A stretch of DNA of 64,000 bases, taken from positions 1 through 64,000 of the forward strand of contig CAJTER010000003.1 in the NCBI GenBank assembly GCA_910575405.1. Reading direction: 5' to 3'. Positions 24,536-33,281 of the stretch are shown here, piece by piece. The number at the start of each line of letters is the position of its first letter. Position 1 is the first letter of the stretch. Both the position numbers and the translations under genes were made by a program. Source of the DNA: Clostridia bacterium. GTDB taxonomy: Bacteria; Bacillota; Clostridia; Peptostreptococcales; Anaerovoracaceae. The notes beneath the pieces were generated by a model. It saw nothing but the letters and a program-made list of their open reading frames with translations. It did no database searches and was not told the DNA's origin.

Positions 24536-26497
24536 ATGATCCGTATTTTAGAAAAAGAGGTTGCAGATAAAATCGCCGCAGGAGAAGTGGTGGACAAGCC
24601 CTTATCTGTCGTAAAGGAGCTGGTTGAAAATGCAATTGACGCAGGAGCAACATCCATTACGGTTGAGATCCAAAAGGGCGGAAAAACGTATATCCGGGTT
24701 ACGGATAATGGCTGCGGCATTGAATCCGGTCAGGTTGAGTTGGCTTTTATGCGTCATGCTACCAGTAAAATTTCCCGGGCAACGGATCTTCAGACCCTGA
24801 CCACCCTGGGTTTTCGGGGCGAGGCTCTTGCCAGTATTGCTGCTGTTTCGCGAACCGAAATTATTACCAAAACCTGCGATGAAAAAACAGGCATAAAGCT
24901 GCTGATAGAGGGAAGTTCCGTTTCCGAAAAAGAAGCTACCGGCTGCCCGGAGGGTACGACTATCGTTGTGCGGGATTTGTTTTATAACATGCCTGCCAGA
25001 AAGGAATTCCTCGGATCCGATGGGGCGGAAAGCAGGGCTGTCATTGAATTTCTTTCTCAGATTGCTCTTGCTTATGTAAACCTGAAGCTGCGGGTGATCA
25101 ACAACGGAACGATGCTCTTTTCCACACCCGGAAAGGGGGATCGGTACAGAACCATACTCACGGTTTACGATAAAAAAATGTGCGACAACCTGATTCCTGT
25201 AAAGGCAAAACAGGATTATCTTACCTTAGAAGGCTATATTTCAGACCCCGGAGAGAGCCGCGCAAATCGAAAACAGCAGATTTTCTTTGTCAACGGACGG
25301 ATTGTAGACAGCGCGGTCATACAAAGGGGAGTTGCTCAGGCTTATACAGACAAATTGTTTGAAGGGCGGTTTCCTATTGCCTTTCTCTTTCTTCACTGCC
25401 GGCCCGATACTCTGGAAGTCAATATCCACCCCCACAAGCGTCAGGTGCGCTTCAGCGATGAAGAATTTGTAACAGAGTTTGTGAAAAAAAGCCTGAGACA
25501 GGCTCTTCTTTCCGGAGAGGCCATCCCTCCTGTACGAGCCGAAAACCTGTTTAAACGGACAGAGCCGCAGAAACTACAGCCAAAGTCCCGGGCTGCGGGG
25601 CAACTTATATCACCGGGCGAAGGCGGCCAGACAGCAGAAACCGTATCTGTCAAAAATCCAGCTTTTGCTGGGGAACGCTCCCATAAAAACAGCGAAAACG
25701 GGCATAAGCTCCCAGCGCAAGACGTGCCGCAGATAGCGCCTTCACCAGAGGAAGAACAGGTTGACATAAAAAAATTATTATCAAATTTGCGGCAAGAACG
25801 CCAGCTAGAGCTGAAGGAAGAGGAAAAAAACTATGAAGAAGCGCCCGGGCAGGGAGAAAAGGCGCTGCAGGGAGGTTCCGATGCATCAGCTGCCAAGGCT
25901 GAAATAAAAACACCACCGCCCTTTCATTTTGACGAGCTGCACATAAAAGGAACTTTATTCGGAACTTATATTATGGCTGCTGATGAAACCTGTTTTTATC
26001 TCATCGATCAACATGCAGCCCATGAACGGATTTTCTTTGAACATCTGATGGAGCAGTACGGAAAAGAAGAAAAACACCGTCAGCCCATTATGACGCCCAT
26101 TATGCTAAGTGTACCTTACAGCGTATCCCCGGAGCAGGATGAGTGGCTCAAAACCTTAGAGCAGATGGGCTTTCTGGCAGAGGAATTCGGTCCAAAATCC
26201 TATGCGATAAGAGAAATTCCCATGTTTATGGGCATTGACGAAGCAGAACGCTTTCTCAAGGATTTTTCAGACAGCCTTGTGGCCGGAGAAACCTTCCATG
26301 CTTCTCCAGCAACGGATAAGATAATCATGCGTTCCTGCAAAAGCGCAGTCAAGGCCCATGATTATCTGAAGGACAGCGAAATACAGCGCTTGATTGAGGA
26401 TTTAAAAAAGTGCGAAAATCCCTTTTCCTGCCCCCACGGACGGCCGACCTTTATTAAAATGACACAGCGCAGAATTGAGGAGTTATTTAAGAGGTAA
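24536..26497 (+). CDS. mutL: DNA mismatch repair endonuclease MutL
   Basis: A 653-residue protein. The GHKL ATPase is at the N terminus (ELVENAIDAGATSI, DNGCGI, LGFRGEALASI). After a charged linker of about 100 residues, the C-terminal domain carries DQHAAHERI near residue 490 and CPHGRP near residue 632, the metal-binding motifs of the nicking endonuclease type of MutL found in bacteria without MutH. It lies 66 nt after mutS. Its stop codon lies inside a 23-bp tandem duplication (26474-26520). Confidence 0.96.
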   Translation: MIRILEKEVADKIAAGEVVDKPLSVVKELVENAIDAGATSITVEIQKGGKTYIRVTDNGCGIESGQVELAFMRHATSKISRATDLQTLTTLGFRGEALASIAAVSRTEIITKTCDEKTGIKLLIEGSSVSEKEATGCPEGTTIVVRDLFYNMPARKEFLGSDGAESRAVIEFLSQIALAYVNLKLRVINNGTMLFSTPGKGDRYRTILTVYDKKMCDNLIPVKAKQDYLTLEGYISDPGESRANRKQQIFFVNGRIVDSAVIQRGVAQAYTDKLFEGRFPIAFLFLHCRPDTLEVNIHPHKRQVRFSDEEFVTEFVKKSLRQALLSGEAIPPVRAENLFKRTEPQKLQPKSRAAGQLISPGEGGQTAETVSVKNPAFAGERSHKNSENGHKLPAQDVPQIAPSPEEEQVDIKKLLSNLRQERQLELKEEEKNYEEAPGQGEKALQGGSDASAAKAEIKTPPPFHFDELHIKGTLFGTYIMAADETCFYLIDQHAAHERIFFEHLMEQYGKEEKHRQPIMTPIMLSVPYSVSPEQDEWLKTLEQMGFLAEEFGPKSYAIREIPMFMGIDEAERFLKDFSDSLVAGETFHASPATDKIIMRSCKSAVKAHDYLKDSEIQRLIEDLKKCENPFSCPHGRPTFIKMTQRRIEELFKR

Positions 26498-26520
26498 TTG
26501 AGGAGTTATTTAAGAGGTAA
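26474..26520 (+). repeat. 23-bp perfect tandem duplication at the mutL-miaA junction
   Basis: Two adjacent identical copies of a 23-nt unit that starts ATTGAGGAGTT and ends AAGAGGTA (26474-26496 and 26497-26519). The first copy encodes the last residues and stop of mutL; the second is untranslated and supplies a duplicate GAGGAG/AAGAGG ribosome binding site before miaA. It looks like a replication slippage event. Confidence 0.9.
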
Positions 26521-26527
26521 TAAAGAT

Positions 26528-27457
26528 ATGAATGACATTTTAGTAGTGGCAGGCCCTACTGCTGTAGGTAAAACGGAATACGCCATTTCCCTGGCACAGT
26601 ATTTTAGTGGTGAAATTGTCTCCTGTGACTCCATGCAGCTTTACCGCTTCATGGACATCGGAAGCGCAAAACCGACAGCAGAAGAGCGCAGAGCAGTCCG
26701 GCATTATCTGGTGGACGAAATGGACCCCAGAGAGCCCTTTTCCGTAGCCGAATATCAGGGAAGAGCCAAAGCAGCCATCCTGGAAATTCTGAAAAAAGGA
26801 AAGCTTCCTGTAATTTCAGGAGGCACGGGACTTTATCTCAATTCTCTTCTTTATGAAATGGACTTCAGCGCACCGCCCAGGAAGGACGACTACCGCCAAA
26901 AGCTGGAGGAGCTTTCCAAAATACAGGGTAAAGAAGCGCTCCACCGGCTGCTAAAGGAAAAGGATCCGGCAGCGGCAGAACGGATACATCCCAATAACAC
27001 AAAAAAAATTATCCGGGCCTTGGAAACCATCGAAATATCCGGTCAGGCTGTACGCCCATTTTCCAATGTGAACATTCCTTCCAGAGAATATCGGCCCATA
27101 CTCATCGGGCTCACAAGAAACCGGGAAGAGTTGTATGCGCGTATTAACGACCGAGTGGATATCCTGATGGAACGCGGTCTGCTTTCAGAAGTTCAGTCTC
27201 TGTTTGAGATGGGGCTGACCGAAGAGCACATTTCCATGAAAGGCATCGGCTACAAGGAGCTGATTCAGCATCTTGAGGGGAAATGGGAGCTTTCTGAGGC
27301 AGTTTCTAAAATCAAGCAAAATACCCGGCATTATGCAAAAAGGCAGTTAACTTGGTTCCGCAGATATGATACAATGAAATGGTTTAATTTATCGGATTAT
27401 GAAAAGAAAGAATTAGCTTTAGAGGATATTATTTCATGGGTAAGGAAAAACAGGTAA
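26528..27457 (+). CDS. miaA: tRNA dimethylallyltransferase MiaA
   Basis: A 309-residue enzyme that adds the isopentenyl group to A37 of tRNAs reading UNN codons. The P-loop is VVAGPTAVGKTEYA; SCDSMQLYRFMDIGSAKP, ISGGTGLYLNSLLY and RLTWFRR-type QLTWFRRYD follow. I chose ATG 26528, which gives the standard N terminus; an upstream TTG in the tandem repeat is unlikely. It follows mutL in the common Firmicutes order, but hfq, which often comes next, is absent; the next gene overlaps it by 22 nt. Confidence 0.93.
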   Translation: MNDILVVAGPTAVGKTEYAISLAQYFSGEIVSCDSMQLYRFMDIGSAKPTAEERRAVRHYLVDEMDPREPFSVAEYQGRAKAAILEILKKGKLPVISGGTGLYLNSLLYEMDFSAPPRKDDYRQKLEELSKIQGKEALHRLLKEKDPAAAERIHPNNTKKIIRALETIEISGQAVRPFSNVNIPSREYRPILIGLTRNREELYARINDRVDILMERGLLSEVQSLFEMGLTEEHISMKGIGYKELIQHLEGKWELSEAVSKIKQNTRHYAKRQLTWFRRYDTMKWFNLSDYEKKELALEDIISWVRKNR

Positions 27458-28572
27458 TTGTCCATAATAAAAGTGACCGGCCGGATAATGTGGTAATGAA
27501 GGAGCATGAGATCATCTGGCAGTGTCAGGAAATCGAGCAGCAGCTTCCCGCTTTTTTAAACCATTTTTTCACCTATCTGCGGGGAAATGTTCTGCCAATG
27601 TCGCGCCTTGCATATCTTCAGGATATCCGCTTTTTCTGTCATTATCTTGTGGAGAAAACTGCGCTTACCGAGGCAGCTGAAATGCTGGAGCTCTCCCTTA
27701 AGGATTTTAACAGGCTGAATTCCTCAGATATCAACGAGTTTCTTGATTACTGCAGGAGATATGAAGTGGAGTCGGATGGCAGTATAACGGTTTATGAAAA
27801 TAATAATAAAACCCTGGCACGGAAAAAATCGTCGGTTTCCGTCATGTTCAAGCAGCTTTACAGAGAAGGTCTGATGCAGGACAATATTACAGATGGCTTT
27901 GATCCCATCCGGGTGCCAAAAGCTTCTGAGCGTGAAATCAAAGCGCTTCAGGACGACGAGGTTATGATCATGCTGGATGCCGTTTCTACAGGGAGCCATC
28001 TGACAAAGAAAGAACGGGAGTTTTGGGAAAAAACGAAAAAACGGGACAAAGCCATTCTCCTTGTTTTTTTAACTTACGGCCTTCGCCTTTCGGAGCTGCA
28101 GCAGCTGAATGTTTCGTCCTTTAATTTTTCAAGAGGCGAGTTTACCATTTACCGCAAGAGGGGAAAGGAGTCTAAAATGCCCCTCAACCAGTCCGTTACA
28201 GCCGTCCTCTCTGATTACATAGAGCATGAACGTGCGGCAGAGGAAAAAATTCAGGAGGAACACAAGGACGCGCTGTTTCTTTCTCTTCAGGGGCGGCGTA
28301 TGACTGAGCGGCAGATCCGGGAGCTTGTAAAAAAGTATACATCCATCGGCCTTTCCACTTCAAGGGATGCAGGCTACAGCCCCCACAAGCTGCGGGCGAC
28401 TGCGGCCACCAGTCTCATCGGGCGCGGCAATTCAGTCTACGATGTTCAGGCTCTATTGGATCATGAACAAGTGACTACAACACAGCTTTATGCTGCTCAT
28501 AAAATGAATATAAAGCGGGATCTGGTAAAGGACATGGAATGGGAACTAGAACGAACTGGAAAGAAAGATTGA
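27436..28572 (+). CDS. tyrosine recombinase / integrase family protein
   Basis: A 378-residue recombinase. An N-terminal SAM-like DNA-binding domain (LPAFLNHFFTYLRGNVLPM, TLARKKSSVSVMFKQLYREG) precedes the catalytic domain, where Arg in LTYGLRLSEL, Lys near YRKRGKESK, His-x2-Arg in YSPHKLRATAATSL, His in LLDHEQVTTT and Tyr in TQLYAAHKM are visible. It is longer than XerC/XerD (about 300) because of insertions. The start overlaps the end of miaA, so it is translationally coupled to a tRNA modification operon. It may be a chromosomal Xer-type protein or an old integrase. Confidence 0.85.
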   Translation: MGKEKQVIVHNKSDRPDNVVMKEHEIIWQCQEIEQQLPAFLNHFFTYLRGNVLPMSRLAYLQDIRFFCHYLVEKTALTEAAEMLELSLKDFNRLNSSDINEFLDYCRRYEVESDGSITVYENNNKTLARKKSSVSVMFKQLYREGLMQDNITDGFDPIRVPKASEREIKALQDDEVMIMLDAVSTGSHLTKKEREFWEKTKKRDKAILLVFLTYGLRLSELQQLNVSSFNFSRGEFTIYRKRGKESKMPLNQSVTAVLSDYIEHERAAEEKIQEEHKDALFLSLQGRRMTERQIRELVKKYTSIGLSTSRDAGYSPHKLRATAATSLIGRGNSVYDVQALLDHEQVTTTQLYAAHKMNIKRDLVKDMEWELERTGKKD

Positions 28573-28659
28573 AAAATTAGGAAAATCGTAAGAAATGATT
28601 CATCAACTCCACAATAAGGGAGTGTATAATATATAGCAGAAAGGGATTGGGATATAAGG

Positions 28660-30213
28660 ATGAAAAAGAAGCAAATTATCTGCTTTTGCGCGGCATCTTT
28701 ACTGACGATACATTGCGCAGCAGCCCCATCTGCTTTTGCAGCAGATTATTCTTTTATACAAAAAATGGAACCTCTCTTGTACGACAGCGAATTTCAGACT
28801 AGGCTGGCTGAGGAGCAGGATGTACAGGAGGGAATGCCGGATACCAGGTGGTTTGATCCGGAGGATCAGAGGCAGGAATATGAGATTTCCACACAGGAAG
28901 AGCTTTTGGGTCTTTGCGAGCTGGTCAACAAAAGACAGATCAGCTGGGACGGCAGCAAGGTTTATACATTTGAAGGAATCGTCATAAAACTGATGGATGA
29001 TATTGAACTTACCTGCGACTGGACGCCTATAGGGACTTCGGATATGTATGCTTTTGAAGGTATCTTTGACGGAAACGGCCATACCATTTCCGGCCTTCAT
29101 ATCGAAGATCCGGGCAGCGAATATCAGGCCTTTTTCGGATACCTGAAGGGCACGGTAGAAAATTTAAAGCTGCAGGGCCTGGTCACTACGGAAAGCGATT
29201 TTACAGCAGGCCTTGCCGCTTGCATGGGCGAATCGGCTATTGTTCGAAACTGTACAGCTGATGTAAAGGTTACGGGTAAAGATAAAGTGGGTGGTATTGC
29301 AGGAGAAAGCTCGGGCCTTATTACAAGCTGTCTGAACCTCGGCAGCATCAAAGGCAATGTAAAAACAGGCGGGATTGTTGGAGAAAACTGGAATGGTATT
29401 GTCCGGGAATGCGGCAACGAAGGAACCATTTCCTCTGATGGAAAAAGCGTGGGACCATATGGCACTGGCGGCATTGCCGGAAGATCCGTGGCCAGCAGCG
29501 CAGTAATCGAAAAATGCTATAACAAAGGAAACGTTTCCTCTGAAAACGAATGTACTGGCGGCATTGCAGGCTATGCAGGCGCACGCGGCTCCACCATAAG
29601 CAGCTGTTACAATGCGGGAAGCATTATCGGCTATGAAGGAGCTTCCGTTGGCTATGCAGGCGGCATTGCGGGGAGCATCGGAGACTACGGTATCATGTTG
29701 AAAAATTCCTATAATGCGGGTTTTGTGAAAAAAGGAGCATATACTGGCGCCGTATTAGGCAATTATGCAGCTGGATCCGGACAGCAGCTTGAAACTTACA
29801 TTTCAAACAACTACTATCTGGATGGTTCCGCACCCCTTGCTGTAGGAAAAGAACGGGATACCAAAGGAAAGCGCAATTATGAAGACGCCATTAAAGTAAA
29901 ATCTTCCGGCGATCTGAGAAGCGCCCATATGGCATCTGTTCTGGGACCTTCCTACCGGGTAGATATAGGAGGAATGCACAGCATTAATAACGGGTTCCCC
30001 ATACTGAAATGGCAGGAGGCTTCCGGTATCAGCATGGATGAGCTGCTCCAGCAGATGGAAATTCCCTATAGAGAGGAGTTCCGGACGTTTTTTGCAAAAT
30101 ATCCTTATGGCAGCTCGCAGGGCAGTCTGTTTTTAAAAGTGGCAAACCCTCAATTTTTCTTTGAAGAGATTTCCTCTGATTTGAGAAAACGCGATGAAGC
30201 CGGAACACATTAG
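28660..30213 (+). CDS. secreted protein with GLUG-type repeats
   Basis: A 517-residue protein with a signal peptide (MKKKQIICFCAASLLTIHCA to SAFA). The region of about residues 115-380 carries repeated GLUG-like units: GGIAGESSG, GGIVGENWNG, GGIAGRSVAS, GGIAGYAGAR, GGIAGSIGDYG, each followed by a C or S-Y-N motif such as KCYNKGNVS and SCYNAGSII. Such repeats form beta-helical surface domains in IgA1-protease-like and adhesin proteins. There is no LPXTG anchor or peptidase motif, so it is probably secreted. The role is unknown. A TATAAT at 28625-28630 may be its -10. Confidence 0.75.
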   Translation: MKKKQIICFCAASLLTIHCAAAPSAFAADYSFIQKMEPLLYDSEFQTRLAEEQDVQEGMPDTRWFDPEDQRQEYEISTQEELLGLCELVNKRQISWDGSKVYTFEGIVIKLMDDIELTCDWTPIGTSDMYAFEGIFDGNGHTISGLHIEDPGSEYQAFFGYLKGTVENLKLQGLVTTESDFTAGLAACMGESAIVRNCTADVKVTGKDKVGGIAGESSGLITSCLNLGSIKGNVKTGGIVGENWNGIVRECGNEGTISSDGKSVGPYGTGGIAGRSVASSAVIEKCYNKGNVSSENECTGGIAGYAGARGSTISSCYNAGSIIGYEGASVGYAGGIAGSIGDYGIMLKNSYNAGFVKKGAYTGAVLGNYAAGSGQQLETYISNNYYLDGSAPLAVGKERDTKGKRNYEDAIKVKSSGDLRSAHMASVLGPSYRVDIGGMHSINNGFPILKWQEASGISMDELLQQMEIPYREEFRTFFAKYPYGSSQGSLFLKVANPQFFFEEISSDLRKRDEAGTH

Positions 30214-30274
30214 TACTGAAATTGATAACTATATGAATGGAATACACGAGTATTAGAAAAGGACGTGAACAATT

Positions 30275-31567
30275 ATGCAGAAGAATACGTATAAGCTATT
30301 ATCCGAAGAACTCCATATTGAGCCCAAAGTGCTAGATCTGGTCATCTCTGCTGAGGAGGATATCAAGGGAGAATTTGCACAGCTCGACGATATTATGGCA
30401 TTTAACCAATACAAGGTTCTGACCGCATTTCAGAAAAACCGTATCAGTGATACACATTTTTTCTGGAATACAGGCTATGGGTATGATGATGCAGGAAGGG
30501 AAGCTCTGGAAAAGGTGTACGCTGATATTTTTAAGACAGAGGCGGCATTAGTACGCCCCATTATTGTCAACGGAACCCACGCTCTGACCCTGACCCTGAC
30601 CGGTATACTCCGGCCGGAGGATGAGCTTATATACTGTACCGGTTCGCCTTACGATACATTGGAGGAGGTGATCGGAATCAGGGGAGAAGGGAAGGGATCT
30701 CTTGCGGAATTCGGCGTCTCCTACAAGCAGGTGGAGCTGACGCCTGATGGAAATATCGATCTGCCGGCTCTGAAGGAGGCAATTTCCCAAAAGACCCGCA
30801 TGGTTACAGTCCAAAGGGCCACTGGATATGGATGGCGGAAGGCCGTTACGATTGAACAGATTGAAGAATGGGCGACCTTTATACATGACATCAATCCAAA
30901 TATCATCTGTATGGTGGACAATTGCTATGGTGAATTTTTGGATATAAAGGAGCCGACAGAGGTTGGCGCAGATGTTCTTGCCGGATCCCTGATCAAAAAC
31001 CCAGGAGGCGGACTTGCCCTCACAGGTGGCTATATTGCAGGAAGGCAGGATCTGATCGATTCGATTTCTTATCGAATGACCTCTCCTGGAATTGGAGGAG
31101 AATGCGGCCTGATGTTTGGCCAGACGAGGACCATGTTTCAAGGCCTGTTCCTTGCTCCAAAAACAGTAAACGGAGCAGTGAAAGGCGCCGCCCTTTGCGC
31201 AAAAACCTTTGAAAAGCTGGGATATGAAGTTTGTCCAAAAGCAGAAGATAAGCGAAGCGATATCATTGAGGCGGTTAAGCTTGGCAGTCCTGAAGCTGTC
31301 GTGGCCTTTTGCGAAGGAATACAGGCGGCAGCTCCTATTGACGCTTATGTAAAGCCCATACCTTGGGACATGCCTGGATATGACGATCAGGTTGTTATGG
31401 CAGCAGGGGCTTTTGTCCAGGGTTCCTCCATTGAGCTGAGCGCTGATGCACCTATTCGGGAACCTTATATTGTTTATTTCCAGGGAGGGCTTACTTATGA
31501 GCATTCAAAATTTGGTGTCATTAAAGCACTTCAGACCTTACATGAACAGGGCCTGGTTTCTTTATAG
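30275..31567 (+). CDS. methionine gamma-lyase family (aluminium-resistance-like) PLP protein
   Basis: A 430-residue PLP-dependent enzyme of the YnbB/Met_gamma_lyase family. Visible are ALVRPIIVNGTHALTLTLTG, the catalytic Asp in ICMVDNCYGEF and the PLP Lys241 in GSLIKNPGGGLALTGGYI. Members are annotated as aluminium resistance proteins or cystathionine beta-lyase-like; the true reaction is uncertain. In Firmicutes this gene often lies downstream of miaA/hfq, as here. ATG 30275 follows AAGGACG. The length is typical. Confidence 0.85.
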   Translation: MQKNTYKLLSEELHIEPKVLDLVISAEEDIKGEFAQLDDIMAFNQYKVLTAFQKNRISDTHFFWNTGYGYDDAGREALEKVYADIFKTEAALVRPIIVNGTHALTLTLTGILRPEDELIYCTGSPYDTLEEVIGIRGEGKGSLAEFGVSYKQVELTPDGNIDLPALKEAISQKTRMVTVQRATGYGWRKAVTIEQIEEWATFIHDINPNIICMVDNCYGEFLDIKEPTEVGADVLAGSLIKNPGGGLALTGGYIAGRQDLIDSISYRMTSPGIGGECGLMFGQTRTMFQGLFLAPKTVNGAVKGAALCAKTFEKLGYEVCPKAEDKRSDIIEAVKLGSPEAVVAFCEGIQAAAPIDAYVKPIPWDMPGYDDQVVMAAGAFVQGSSIELSADAPIREPYIVYFQGGLTYEHSKFGVIKALQTLHEQGLVSL

Positions 31568-31699
31568 CAGAAGTTTTTCAGTGTGTAAGTAAATAATTGG
31601 AGGGTTTCCGGTATAAGCTATGGACAACCAATCGATTATTCTGGAGGCAGCAGAACTCTGCAGGATAAACCGCCAGAGCTTGTGCCAGAGCAAAAGGTT

Positions 31700-32437
31700 A
31701 TGGATAAACGCAAAAAAGATAGGATTCACAAAAAATTCAAACTGGTTAGTGCGATTTTAAAATTTGCACTGCTTCTGTTTGTTCTCGTTGGACTGCCGCT
31801 GTACATTTATTTTTATCAGCCTCAGCTTATTGAAAACATGTCCAGCATGGAAAATGTAAATGCATTTTTTCAGCAGTACAAGACACAGAGCATTTTCGTA
31901 TACATTGGCGCCCAGATCATCCAGATTGTCATCTGTGTTATACCAGGTCAGTGGCTTCAATTTGCGGCAGGTTATATGTACGGCTTCTGGCTGGGGTTTT
32001 TATTTTCACTCATCGGAGCAGCTGCAGGTTCTGTGATTACGTATTATCTGGCAAAGCTGCTGGGCAGAGATGCCATGCACCTGATTTTTGGAGAAGCGAA
32101 AATTAATGATTTTATCCACAAGCTCAACAGCAAAAAAGCTATTGTAGTCGTATTTTTGATTTTTCTGATCCCGGGGGTTCCGAAAGATTTATGTAATTAC
32201 GCTGCCGGAATTTCACAGATGAAGCTCAAGCCGTTTCTTTTGGTTTCCCTCGTGGGACGAAGCCCGGGTATGATGGGCAGCCTTTTGATTGGCAGACAGA
32301 TTGAAGCGGGGGATTATACAGGCGCGATTGTAATTGCTGTTATAGCAGTAATTTTATGTGTTGTGGGAATCATTATGAGAAAATATCTTACGAAATGGTT
32401 GGATCGGGTTTACAGCAAATTGTATCCGGAAAAATAG
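31700..32437 (+). CDS. TVP38/TMEM64 (VTT domain) membrane protein
   Basis: A 245-residue integral membrane protein with the VTT/SNARE-associated fold: hydrophobic helix 1, then VFVYIGAQIIQ-type region, CVIPGQWLQFAAGYMYGFWL, FSLIGAAAGSVITYYLAKLLGRD and FLIPGVPKDLCNYAAG. The family belongs to the DedA superfamily and is linked to lipid scrambling or membrane homeostasis. The start is uncertain: ATG 31700 or an in-frame GTG at 31682; neither has a strong ribosome binding site. A small membrane protein follows. Confidence 0.8.
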   Translation: MDKRKKDRIHKKFKLVSAILKFALLLFVLVGLPLYIYFYQPQLIENMSSMENVNAFFQQYKTQSIFVYIGAQIIQIVICVIPGQWLQFAAGYMYGFWLGFLFSLIGAAAGSVITYYLAKLLGRDAMHLIFGEAKINDFIHKLNSKKAIVVVFLIFLIPGVPKDLCNYAAGISQMKLKPFLLVSLVGRSPGMMGSLLIGRQIEAGDYTGAIVIAVIAVILCVVGIIMRKYLTKWLDRVYSKLYPEK

Positions 32438-32449
32438 GGAGCTATGAAC

Positions 32450-32710
32450 ATGAAAAAGAATATTAATTTTGTTTTGTACGCTATTGCATTAATCATAATT
32501 CTGATTCCTGTTGTAATGACCGAAGTTATAGGACGTCCTATCGGACAGCCATGGGAAAGCATCACTTTGTCTTTGGGACTGCTCATTCTCTTGGCAGGAA
32601 AAATAATTACCATCAGGCGAAAACGGACACAGACGGGAGAATCCGTTTTTCAGGATCTGATAATCAGTATCTGCTTGGTAGTAATGATCGGGTGGCTGTT
32701 TTTGCGGTAA
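32450..32710 (+). CDS. small membrane protein, three hydrophobic segments
   Basis: An 86-residue protein with hydrophobic segments NFVLYAIALIIILIPVVM, ITLSLGLLILLAGKIITI and LIISICLVVMIGWLFL. AGGGAG lies 8 nt before ATG 32450, so I prefer that start to ATG 32444. It begins 12 nt after the VTT gene and is probably in its operon. Its 3' end is followed within 8 nt by the first of several LexA-like boxes. Function unknown. Confidence 0.65.
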   Translation: MKKNINFVLYAIALIIILIPVVMTEVIGRPIGQPWESITLSLGLLILLAGKIITIRRKRTQTGESVFQDLIISICLVVMIGWLFLR

Positions 32711-32717
32711 AACTAGA

Positions 32718-32729
32718 GAACATATGTAC
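32718..32729. promoter_or_regulatory. LexA-like box A
   Basis: GAACATATGTAC is one base from the Gram-positive core GAAC-N4-GTTC. It is the most upstream of four such boxes before the LysM gene. Confidence 0.5.
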
Positions 32730-32738
32730 CTTCAAAAA

Positions 32739-32750
32739 GAACAAACGTTT
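32739..32750. promoter_or_regulatory. LexA-like box B
   Basis: GAACAAACGTTT differs from the box D sequence only at the last base. It lies about 20 nt upstream of the -35 element of the LysM gene. Confidence 0.55.
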
Positions 32751-32759
32751 AAAATCCTC

Positions 32760-32788
32760 TTGACAAAGAATGAATGTTCGTGTATGAT
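32760..32788 (+). promoter_or_regulatory. promoter of the LysM gene with LexA-like box C in the spacer
   Basis: TTGACA at 32760-32765, 17-nt spacer, TATGAT at 32783-32788. GAATGAATGTTC at 32768-32779, a degenerate LexA-like half-matching box, lies inside the spacer and would block RNA polymerase if bound. Confidence 0.75.
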
Positions 32789-32802
32789 AAAACCATATTC
32801 AG

Positions 32803-32814
32803 GAACAAACGTTC
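32803..32814. promoter_or_regulatory. LexA box D (perfect core)
   Basis: GAACAAACGTTC matches the GAAC-N4-GTTC core of Bacillus/Clostridium LexA sites exactly. It lies just downstream of the expected transcription start and before the ribosome binding site AAAGAGG. Confidence 0.8.
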
Positions 32815-32829
32815 AGAAAGAGGTATGCC

Positions 32830-33153
32830 ATGATAAAAATAGGAAAGAAAAAGTATATCATTAAATCTAAAAGCAGATTTCTTATTTTTATTATTGTAGC
32901 GCTTATGCTTGCCGCTGCAGCAGTCAGTGCTGTAATGACCCTGGCAGGTGTCAACAATGTTCTGGGAATGGCAAAAGAGGATGTTATAGAGATTGAGATT
33001 GAACCAGGCGATACCCTGTGGGATATTGCAGGCGAATATATGTCTCAGGAAACCGATCGGCGTAAAGCGGTTTACGTATTATGCAAGACAAACCATATGT
33101 CTGCTGCGCAGCTTTATGCAGGCCAGATTTTGAAAATACCCAAGGATCTTTGA
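32830..33153 (+). CDS. LysM-domain membrane protein, YneA-like SOS cell division inhibitor
   Basis: A 107-residue protein with one N-terminal membrane helix (FLIFIIVALMLAAAAVSAVM) and a C-terminal LysM domain (EIEPGDTLWDIAGEY, then KTNHMSAAQLYAGQILKIP). Size and plan equal those of Bacillus YneA, which blocks division during DNA damage and is repressed by LexA. The strong promoter with four LexA-like boxes, one perfect, supports the same regulation. In Bacillus, yneA is divergent from lexA; here no lexA is adjacent. The YneA call is inference from architecture plus control sites. Confidence 0.75.
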   Translation: MIKIGKKKYIIKSKSRFLIFIIVALMLAAAAVSAVMTLAGVNNVLGMAKEDVIEIEIEPGDTLWDIAGEYMSQETDRRKAVYVLCKTNHMSAAQLYAGQILKIPKDL

Positions 33154-33237
33154 AGAAGAGCGTTTCTTCCTGCATAAAAGACGGTTATATAAATCAACCA
33201 AATGAGCAATCTACAAAACCTAAACCCAAATACAACT

Positions 33238-33281
33238 AAGAAAAAATCCCGGGAGAATCGAATAACCTGGGATTTTTTCTT
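33238..33281. terminator. bidirectional rho-independent terminator
   Basis: AAGAAAAAATCCC-g-GG pairs with CC-t-GGGATTTTTTCTT around a 12-nt loop, with A and T tracts on both sides. It ends the LysM transcript on the plus strand and any transcript coming from the right on the minus strand. Confidence 0.85.

Noticed and set aside
30548-31504. Long minus-strand open frame opposite the YnbB-type gene
   Set aside because: It is antisense to a clear PLP enzyme gene and shows no family similarity.
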